NCBI GenBank assembly: GCA_032158295.1
Contig: CM063244.1
Span: 7,177,097 to 7,241,096, forward strand
Direction: 5' to 3'
Source of the DNA: Pycnopodia helianthoides
Taxonomy: Eukaryota > Echinodermata > Asteroidea > Forcipulatida > Asteriidae
Length of the DNA: 64,000 nucleotides
The notes below the pieces were generated by a model that saw only the letters and a list, made by a program, of their open reading frames with translations, was not told where the DNA came from and ran no database searches. The translations under genes and the position numbers were made by a program. Below, piece after piece: positions 59,601-64,000 of the stretch. Within the stretch, counting starts at the first letter, position 1; the number at the start of each line of letters is the position of its first letter.

Positions 59601-60955
59601 TTTTACAACTGTCATGGAAATGCTTTCATCATGACAGAAAACTGATACTGGAAGCATGTCACCCCGTGGAATGTTAAATGTTACATTATAAAATTATTAG
59701 ACATAATGTTTTCAAATCGACGGATCCAAGATCATGTTTCTCAGGTAGGCATAAAAGATCGCTCGTCTTGGGATGGATAATAATTATACACACATGTACC
59801 TGTCTCATTTGTCTAACGGTGGGCCACACTTCTCCGTAATCCTCTGTAAGCTCTGCGGGAGTAAGCATCCTCTTTCCCAGGTACTGCTCAAGGGGACCGT
59901 TTATTTCGTCATCGTGCCCCTGACTGTACTTCTCCTATATTAATATGAGACCCAAGCAGGAGTACATTTTGACAAAAGATGGGTAAAACAATTTGGAACT
60001 TGATTCAGTTATGTTTCAAAACTATAAATGTATTTAGCTTTTTACATGACAGCGAAATGGAGTACGGTATTAAAGGCAAAAAAGCAGAACAGTGTGTCAA
60101 TAGTTGGCCAAGTCACAGTGTCATCTTATTCACAGTGTGTCCACAGTGTGCCAAGTCACAGTGTCATCTTCTTCACAGTGTGTCCACAGTGGGCCAAGTC
60201 ACAGTGTCATCTTCTTCACAGTGTGTCCACAGTGGGCCAAGTCACAGTGTCATCTTACTCACAGTGTGTCCACAGTGGGTCAAGTCACAGTGTCATCTTC
60301 TTCACAGTGTGTCCACAGTGGGTCAAGTCACAGTGTCATCTTACTCACAGTGTGTCCACAGTGGGTCAAGTCACAGTGTCATCTTCTTCACAGTGTGCCC
60401 ACAATGTGCCAAGTCACAGTGTCATCTTACTCACAGTGTGTCCACAGTGGGTCAAGTCACAGTGTCATCTTCTTCACAGTGTGTACACATTGGGCCGAGC
60501 CACAGTGGCATCTTCTTCACAATGTGTACACAGTGGGTCAAGTCACAGTGTCATCTTATTCACAGTGTGTCCACAGTGGGTCAAGTCACAGTTCTGTCTT
60601 CTTCGCAGTGTGTCCACAGTGTGCCAAGTCACAGTGTCATCGTCTTCACAGTGTGTCAACAGCGGGCTTAGTCACAGTGTTGAGCTTCACAGTGATAATG
60701 ATGCATGTGTCCACACTTTGGTTGACAATGATTACAGTATGATCACCCAGTGAACACTTGACATTTTTCTAAGGTAAGGAAGCGATCATAAAATCGCCTT
60801 TATCGTTTGCTTACATTGAGGTAGATGCGGACCATCTCCTCCTCGTTGCCTGGTGAATTCAGCCAATCGGCTATCTCCTTGATGCCATCTGAGTACAGTC
60901 TATGGGATGGTAAACAACCAACGGCAGGCTCTCCTGATAAATGGGCCATCCGCAT
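47623..60955 (-). CDS. PI-PLC X-domain protein, copy B (5' end off window)
   Basis: Paralogue of copy A with the same predicted role. Exons seen (minus strand, 5' to 3'): 60955-60815, 59934-59800, 59132-59019, 57886-57810, 51361-51179, 50172-49986 and 47778-47623, matching copy A exons 7 to 13. Corresponding internal exons have identical lengths (141, 135, 114, 187 nt), apart from exon 10 (77 vs 89) and exon 11 (183 vs 182 in A), and all phases agree. Catalytic His is kept in MRMAHL; the first His and signal peptide would lie off the right edge. Other landmarks: LTPAELTEDYGEVWPT, YIHRIYWEDIKVNT, VQYPATDFITP, DWRWYISDDCSLELHYACQ and GCPPGYKFSIPQDGYRNQ. All seven exons are open. The C-terminus ends in a Ser-rich stretch and a hydrophobic tail (SVYVLPVAYTIITMTFMISF), a possible GPI-attachment signal. 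The 6.4-kb intron between 51361 and 57810 holds the tRNA-Glu array on the opposite strand. Confidence 0.8.
48620..48801 (-). mobile_element. MITE-like element, family D, copy 2 (truncated)
   Basis: Inverted and truncated copy of 1462-1836, sharing GCGCAATTTTGCCTA-type sequence, 'caaatccgttgat' and the end GGAAACAGAAC. Confidence 0.55.
49118..49340 (+). mobile_element. tRNA-Leu-like SINE, nearly full length
   Basis: tRNA-like head 'gtggccgaacaagcggttaac', 'ggactcaagatctgg'; then 'tgtgtctttgag', 'cttgaccataattgctt', 'tcggatgggacataaagccg' and 'cacgtaaaagaacccag'. The latter stretches are typical of the tail of tRNA-derived SINEs in echinoderms. Confidence 0.65.
49345..49749. mobile_element. 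TTAA-ended MITE, family A, copy 3
   Basis: Same orientation as copy 2, with TTAA at both ends; central palindrome GAGACCTCACGCGCGAGGTCTC. It directly follows the SINE in the last intron of PI-PLC copy B. Confidence 0.8.
50410..50719. mobile_element. MITE-like element, family F, copy 2
   Basis: TATAGACCTTTCC to GAAAGGTCTATA; inverted copy of 34903-35213. It lies in an intron of PI-PLC copy B. The 179-codon frame starting at 50609 begins inside it and is not a gene. Confidence 0.75.
51799..52194. mobile_element. TTAA-ended MITE, family B, copy 4
   Basis: Inverted relative to copy 1. Ends TTTAAAGGAACATTAC and GTAATGTTCCTTTAAA, with TTAA retained at both edges. Confidence 0.8.
52502..52566 (-). 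pseudogene. tRNA-Ile-like pseudogene with shortened anticodon arm
   Basis: GGTCGGTTAGCTCAGTCGG and GGTTCGAATCCCACTCTGAC are shared with the tRNA-Ile genes at 62836 and 63119, but about 8 nt are missing from the anticodon arm. A and B boxes and the acceptor stem remain. Confidence 0.65.
52728..52799 (+). pseudogene. tRNA-Glu-like, degenerate (CCC at anticodon position)
   Basis: Same A and B boxes as the array, but the 5' acceptor half (AAAATTG type) cannot pair with the 3' half and the anticodon loop reads CTCCCAC with a broken stem. First and most divergent member of the array. Confidence 0.7.
52899..52970 (+). tRNA. tRNA-Glu(CTC)
   Basis: 72 nt. Acceptor TCCCATA pairs with TGTGGGA; anticodon stem CGGCG/CGCCG closes the loop CTCTCAC; A box TGGTCTAGTGG and B box GGTTCGATTCC are intact; a TTTT Pol III stop follows. 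First good unit of the array. Confidence 0.93.
53068..53139 (+). tRNA. tRNA-Glu(TTC)
   Basis: As the first unit but with loop TTTTCAC, anticodon TTC. Followed by TTTCATTTT. Confidence 0.93.
53237..53308 (+). tRNA. tRNA-Glu(CTC)
   Basis: All stems intact; array unit. Its spacer resembles that of 54417 and its array position matches 54755, which has TTC. Confidence 0.93.
53409..53480 (+). tRNA. tRNA-Glu(CTC)
   Basis: All stems intact. Preceded by the variant upstream word CATGATTATC, shared only with 54927. Confidence 0.93.
53580..53651 (+). tRNA. tRNA-Glu(CTC)
   Basis: All stems intact; same unit as 55267 with near-identical spacer. Confidence 0.93.
53749..53820 (+). tRNA. tRNA-Glu(CTC)
   Basis: All stems intact; same unit as 55436, including the shortened spacer after it. 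Confidence 0.93.
53911..53982 (+). tRNA. tRNA-Glu(CTC), acceptor stem variant
   Basis: Starts TCCCAATGGTCTTAGTGG; a compensating loss and gain of bases breaks the last two acceptor-stem pairs and alters the A box. The anticodon and T arms are intact. Possibly non-functional. Confidence 0.6.
54080..54151 (+). tRNA. tRNA-Glu(CTC)
   Basis: All stems intact; array unit. Confidence 0.93.
54251..54320 (+). pseudogene. tRNA-Glu(TTC)-like, degenerate
   Basis: 70 nt. The anticodon loop is followed by GACGCCGTGCCCGG with two bases lost, and the T loop is TTCCATT; stems are broken. Confidence 0.75.
54417..54488 (+). tRNA. tRNA-Glu(CTC)
   Basis: All stems intact; array unit. Confidence 0.93.
54586..54657 (+). 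tRNA. tRNA-Glu(TTC)
   Basis: All stems intact; same unit as 53068, 1518 bp upstream, with near-identical spacer. Confidence 0.93.
54755..54826 (+). tRNA. tRNA-Glu(TTC)
   Basis: All stems intact; occupies the array position of 53237 but has TTC instead of CTC. Confidence 0.93.
54927..54998 (+). tRNA. tRNA-Glu(CTC), T-stem G-T variant
   Basis: T arm ends TTCCTGG; the change leaves a G-T pair, so the fold is kept. Matches 53409. Confidence 0.88.
55096..55167 (+). pseudogene. tRNA-Glu(CTC)-like with several substitutions
   Basis: Changes in the D arm (GTTAGTAT), anticodon stem (CACCACCG) and T stem (CCCGAT) weaken three arms. The spacer after it equals that of 53409, so it is the extra unit in the second half of the array. 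Confidence 0.55.
55267..55338 (+). tRNA. tRNA-Glu(CTC)
   Basis: All stems intact; lies 1687 bp from its twin at 53580. Confidence 0.93.
55436..55507 (+). tRNA. tRNA-Glu(CTC)
   Basis: All stems intact; twin of 53749. Confidence 0.93.
55598..55669 (+). tRNA. tRNA-Glu(CTC), position 2 variant
   Basis: Starts TTCCATA, so the second acceptor pair is T-G; otherwise intact. Confidence 0.85.
55740..55810 (+). pseudogene. tRNA-Glu-like, degenerate last array unit
   Basis: D arm GGTAGAGTGG, anticodon loop CGCTCAC (no T at position 33) and a shifted T arm; 71 nt. The spacer before it is shortened, so this is the decayed right edge of the array. Confidence 0.7.
56373..56444 (+). tRNA. tRNA-Glu(TTC), dispersed cassette 1
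   Basis: All stems intact. The upstream 390 bp (from about 55983) is a diverged copy of 62063-62427, where the matching gene is CTC. Confidence 0.93.
56457..56756. mobile_element. TTAA-ended MITE, family B, copy 5 (internal deletion)
   Basis: TTAAAGGAACATTACAG to GTAATGTTCCTTTAA. About 90 bp are missing after GCTCACTGAGCGAT. It is inserted between the two Glu genes of cassette 1; the equivalent site in the decayed cassette at 63716-63719 is an empty TTAA. Confidence 0.88.
56920..56991 (+). tRNA. tRNA-Glu(CTC), dispersed cassette 1
   Basis: Starts TCCCGTA and ends TCTGGGA, leaving one weak and one mismatched acceptor pair; other arms are intact. The upstream sequence matches that before 62700, which is TTC. 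Confidence 0.82.
57046..57118 (-). tRNA. tRNA-Ile(GAT), cassette 1
   Basis: 73 nt; loop CTGATAA closed by TCGTG/CGCGA gives anticodon GAT. A box TTAGCTCAGTTGG and B box GGTTCGAGCCC are intact. One acceptor pair is mismatched (the 3' half is ATAGATC rather than ATTGACC), so function is less certain than for 62836. Confidence 0.75.
57587..57645 (+). pseudogene. tRNA-Glu lacking the 3' half of the anticodon arm
   Basis: Perfect 5' half to GGCGTTT, then jumps to CCGGGTTCGATTCCC. 13 nt spanning the anticodon are gone, yet the acceptor stem, D arm, A box and B box are perfect. Confidence 0.85.
58115..58184 (-). pseudogene. tRNA-like sequence, degenerate
   Basis: Minus strand: 'gatagctcagtagagcgctgg' and 'ggtcgcaggttcgagttcc' are A- and B-box-like. 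The anticodon arm is irregular. It directly adjoins the 200-bp tandem repeat. Confidence 0.45.
58185..58784 (+). repeat. Tandem repeat, about 200 bp x3
   Basis: Units start at about 58185, 58386 and 58586 with ATCCCGGCCATATCTCG and end TTTTGGCCGGGAT. Unit-to-unit differences are a few bases. Each contains a G-rich block (GGGGGGACGGGGGACGGGGG) and inverted tips CCCGGCC/GGCCGGG. The 135-codon frame inside it is a by-product. Confidence 0.92.
58855..58945 (+). mobile_element. tRNA-like SINE fragment
   Basis: 'ctggttcaagtcccgctcc' is a B-box region preceded by 'ttggttaatccgaaagtca'. No intact tRNA fold. Confidence 0.4.
60090..60690 (+). repeat. 43-bp satellite, about 14 copies
   Basis: Unit GTCACAGTGTCATCTTCTTC plus ACAGTGTGTCCACAGTGGG and CCAA, 43 bp, with little variation. 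Because 43 is not a multiple of 3 and the unit lacks stops in all frames, three long plus-strand frames of 212-241 codons overlap here; none is a gene. It lies in an intron of PI-PLC copy B, 125 bp from an exon. Confidence 0.95.
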
Positions 60956-61209
60956 CTAGTGGTCGAGAACCAAATCAATCAATACACAGGCTTTGAGCAA
61001 GTCTCTGGTATCGGGTGTTCAATATTTCTCTGCTACAACAGCAGATTGGAAACTAACAATGATAAACAAGTTTCGAGTGTATTCAAAAACAACTGTCAAG
61101 GACCTTTACAATGAGTGTGATGGGTACATTTGTGGGCCTAAAGATGATGTTCCAGTTTTAAAGTGAGAGGTTGCCCGACTATCTGATGTAAGAGGTGGTC
61201 AATTCGAGC

Positions 61210-61462
61210 TTACACTAAAAAACATTCTGGGTCAGAATTGACCCTAAGACCCTAATCCGGTCCCGAGGACCTGACCCATTTTGGGGTCAGTCTGACCCGG
61301 ATTCTGTGTCAAAATGACACAGAAAAGGGTCAAAATGACGCAGAGTCTGAGTTAAGATTCTATTTTTTAAACCACTTTCCGGGCCAGCTTGACCAGGAAA
61401 GAGTCAGGCTCCCTAGGACCTGGAACCTGGGTCAAGTCTGACCCGGGAGATTTTACAGTGTT
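61210..61462. mobile_element. TGACCC-rich MITE-like element
   Basis: Begins TTACACTAAAAAACATTC and ends GATTTTACAGTGTTG, weak inverted tips, with many GGGTCA/TGACCC words between. Intronic in PI-PLC copy B if its exon 6 lies off the right edge. Confidence 0.55.
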
Positions 61463-62060
61463 GTGAAATGCGTGGAAAGTGCTAGTAGTGGTTCAAGTCA
61501 TTCCTCAAATCAGCTATATAGCTGCTCTTGTTTTCGTATAATTCACCAATGTTCGTATATTACTGACGGTACCCAGGCGCGGTTCTACAGCCAATTTTTT
61601 AAATTTAATTTTTGTTTTATTTTAATTATTTTTTGGGGAGGGGGTTTAACCCTTCGCACGTGACGTCACCCTCAGACTTTCGCTACTGCTATTTCATTTG
61701 GGGATTCGTAAAGCAACCTCTAGTATACACAGCGCATTTTTTATGTGTTTGGCGCGTAATATTGCTACAGTTCAAAGCTGAGATTCTAAGCACCGCGCTT
61801 GTCCATCGTGAAATATTAAATGAATCGGAAATCAATTTAACCGTGCAGGTAGTCTGGGCCAAGACTTTACATTTTAATGAACATCAAGTATTTTCCAGCA
61901 TGTATCTGATCTCTTAATTCTCTCTTTTTTCCTTGCATTTTTTTTTGAGGGGCTTGACAAACGTTTGAGCCCCCCCCCCCCCCGGCAGCCCCTTACCCCC
62001 GTAGAACCGCACCTGAGTCGGTACAGTGCCTTAATCTTGATGCGTCTCACGTTCAGCATC
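61463..62060. other. Non-coding intronic stretch
   Basis: No exon of PI-PLC copy B or other gene recognised. It contains poly-C (61971-61983). Confidence 0.4.
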
Positions 62061-62427
62061 ATACCCGGACAGCTTTGAGCATGATTAAATCCACAGCGTT
62101 ATTCCGTAAAGGTCTTCGAGTCAAACCTTCTGTCAGAGTTATACACCAACCGAGCTGACAAATATTCCAGCAATGTGATGCCATGGAATGTAAAGAGAAT
62201 GTACAGCTATGGTTATCACATGGCCTTTCTCTTCACAATTTTATTAATGGCATGGTGTCGCTTTGAGGTAACTAAATGATTTTTTTAAAGAAATTTAAAA
62301 CAGTGTACTTCTAGACGGTTCGATTATTCAGTGCTTTTTGAAGTCGGCTGATTGCATACCTGTCTGTCAATCGTGTTAAACGTATTCTTATGAATCTAAA
62401 CCTGTATTTTATCATCTTGAGCATGCA

Positions 62428-62499
62428 TCCCATATGGTCTAGTGGTTAGGATCCGGCGCTCTCACCGCCGTGGCCCGGGTTCGATTCCCGGTGTGGGAA
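62428..62499 (+). tRNA. tRNA-Glu(CTC), dispersed cassette 2
   Basis: All stems intact; positional equivalent of 56373 (TTC). Confidence 0.93.
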
Positions 62500-62699
62500 G
62501 TTTTGTTTTATTGTTTATTTTTTTATAAGCATTTATTTTATCTTATTGATAGTATTTTGTCTATGAATTAATTTTTAAGAATGCATAAGGGTCCACATTA
62601 TATTGCAAATATCAATAAAGATGTTTTGATGGACTTTTCGGTTCTTAGACAAAAGCAGAACAAGATGTCTCCTTAAAAATGTACATTGCGTCAGATAGA

Positions 62700-62771
62700 T
62701 CCCATATGGTCTAGTGGTTAGGATCCGGCGTTTTCACCGCCGTGGCCCGGGTTCGATTCCCGGTGTGGGAA
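62700..62771 (+). tRNA. tRNA-Glu(TTC), dispersed cassette 2
   Basis: All stems intact; positional equivalent of 56920 (CTC). Confidence 0.93.
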
Positions 62772-62835
62772 AAACTTTCCTTTTAAGTGCCACTCTTTTT
62801 TTTGTCCAAAAGAAACGGAAAACCAAAAAATTGAT

Positions 62836-62908
62836 TGGTCAATGTGGGGCTCGAACCCACGACCTTCGCGTTATCAGCACGACGCTCTACCGACTGAGCT
62901 AACCGACC
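62836..62908 (-). tRNA. tRNA-Ile(GAT), cassette 2
   Basis: 73 nt; acceptor GGTCGGT pairs with ATTGACC (with G-T pairs), loop CTGATAA gives GAT, B box GGTTCGAGCCC. Convergent with the Glu genes. Confidence 0.85.
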
Positions 62909-63118
62909 GAGACAAATAAAGTAAAAACAAAGCTCCCAAATATTTTTTGAGGCAACAATGAGATGTACCGACGATTAGACCATACTTTGGTACAGCATTA
63001 AAGATGTCAACATTTAATGTTTGATTAAAACAACACTACATCCAATACAACATTCCATTTAGTCTAGTGGCCTGGAACTCTTAATTCTAGGAGAAACAGA
63101 AAACCAAAATATATTGAT

Positions 63119-63191
63119 TGGTCAATGTGGGGCTCGAACCCACGACCTTCGCGTTATCAGCACGACGCTCTACCGACTGAGCTAACCGACC
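63119..63191 (-). tRNA. tRNA-Ile(GAT), second copy in cassette 2
   Basis: Identical to 62836 over the gene as read. The immediate flank (ATTGATTGGTC) is also shared, so this is a local duplication. Confidence 0.85.
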
Positions 63192-63321
63192 AAGACGGAA
63201 AGTTTTAAAGAAAAGAAGTTTTGAACATTTGGAGATTAAACCAAGAAAAAACCTTGGGTTCAACATTGAAGATGTGAGCATTTCAAGTATTTGATTTACA
63301 AATACCATAGTGATTACCACA

Positions 63322-63387
63322 TACCATAATGGGTTAGGATCCGCCGCTCTCTAGGCCGTGGCCTGGGTTCGATTCCCGGAGTGGTAA
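63322..63387 (+). pseudogene. tRNA-Glu-like, degenerate
   Basis: The A box has lost bases (AATGGGTTAGG) and the anticodon arm reads CCGCCGCTCTCTAGG; the B box GGTTCGATTCC is intact. The downstream spacer is array-like (TTTCATTTTGCTTGCATATC). Confidence 0.75.
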
Positions 63388-63491
63388 TTTCATTTTGCTT
63401 GCATATCAAGTTATGCATTTTTTAATACAAATTTAGGTTTTATTGAGAAAACCATTGTTACATTAAATGAACAATAACCCAGACCATGTCA

Positions 63492-63563
63492 TCCCATATG
63501 GTCTAGTGGTTAGGATCCGGCGTTTTCACCGCCGTGGCCCGGGTTCGATTCCCGGTGTGGGAA
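63492..63563 (+). tRNA. tRNA-Glu(TTC)
   Basis: All stems intact; preceded by the array-type upstream word AGACCATGTCA. Confidence 0.93.
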
Positions 63564-63685
63564 ATTCGTTTTCTTCCTTAATTGCATATTAAGTTATGCA
63601 TTCTTTTACAAATTAAACGTGATGAAAACATATTGTTAAATAAGTAAAATGTTTTCGTGTTGTTCACCAATGCTTGACGTATGAA

Positions 63686-63704
63686 TCGATTCCCAGTGTG
63701 GGAA
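63686..63704 (+). pseudogene. tRNA-Glu 3' remnant, decayed cassette 3
   Basis: Only TCGATTCCCAGTGTGGGAA remains. The sequence before it (GTTTTCGTGTTGTTCACC) matches the flank at 55895, and what follows matches the cassette spacer with an empty TTAA. Confidence 0.7.
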
Positions 63705-63877
63705 GGTTTTTGTTTTTAAGCATTTATTTTTCTATTTGCTTTCTTTTGAACTTTGTTGTTGATGAATGCATCAGGGCCCACATATACTGCAAACATAATG
63801 AAGACATTACGGTTCCTATCAAATACAGAGCAAAAGGTTTCATTAAAATTGTATCTTGCGACAGACAGATCTCATTA

Positions 63878-63949
63878 GGCCAATGGTCTTAGTGGTTAGA
63901 ATCCGGCGCTCTCACCGCCGTGGCCCAGGTTCGATTCCCGGTATGGGAA
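63878..63949 (+). pseudogene. tRNA-Glu(CTC)-like, altered 5' end, cassette 3
   Basis: Anticodon and B box are intact, but the 5' acceptor half is GGCCAAT-like and cannot pair with the 3' half. Second Glu of the decayed third cassette. Confidence 0.65.
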
Positions 63950-64000
63950 ATTTGTTGCGATGTTATTTTCTTTTATTAGCTTATGAAAAATATATAGACA

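Noticed and set aside
59979..60753. Three overlapping frames of 212-241 codons
   Set aside because: Produced by the 43-bp satellite, which lacks stops in all forward frames; no domain, no splice sites.

Overview
This looks like nuclear DNA of a marine deuterostome, most likely an echinoderm and possibly a sea star. Genes are split into short exons by GT-AG introns. The spacers are AT-rich and full of ACATGT palindromes, poly-C tracts, TTAA-ended non-autonomous DNA elements and tRNA-derived SINEs. There are no bacterial operons. The species call is an inference from sequence style.

Layout. 1-17.8 kb is mostly dispersed repeats, with one recognisable first exon on the minus strand (6356-6514) of a secreted endonuclease/exonuclease/phosphatase-fold protein whose other exons were not found. 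At 19.3-23.75 kb, plus strand, is a complete four-exon coding sequence for an 849-residue C2H2 zinc-finger protein with an AT-hook, resembling ZFAT. 23.8-27 kb holds tRNA-derived SINEs. A frameshifted THAP-domain coding region (plus strand) lies at 27.87-28.26 kb. A frameshifted three-exon gene with a P2X7-type intracellular domain (minus strand) lies at 31.09-33.40 kb.

From 35.3 kb to the right edge, two paralogous PI-PLC X-domain genes lie head to tail on the minus strand. Copy A (13 exons, 35346-46707) is complete from signal peptide to stop, apart from one base missing from exon 11 relative to copy B. Copy B (47623 to beyond the right edge) shows its last seven coding exons with the same intron phases. 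A's introns hold a degenerate telomere-like tract, G-rich minisatellites and an element nested in a palindrome.

The most striking feature is a tRNA-Glu array inside the introns of PI-PLC copy B, on the opposite strand. Eighteen units of about 169 bp (52.9-55.8 kb) each carry a 72-bp tRNA-Glu; CTC and TTC anticodons are interspersed. Downstream, a Glu-Glu-Ile cassette occurs twice plus a decayed third copy, and the two Glu anticodons are exchanged between the two good copies. One cassette contains a TTAA-ended element, while the decayed cassette keeps the matching empty TTAA site.

The protein genes have no obvious shared pathway. The two PI-PLC genes are a tandem duplication. The tRNA array appears to have expanded and homogenised within one intron.
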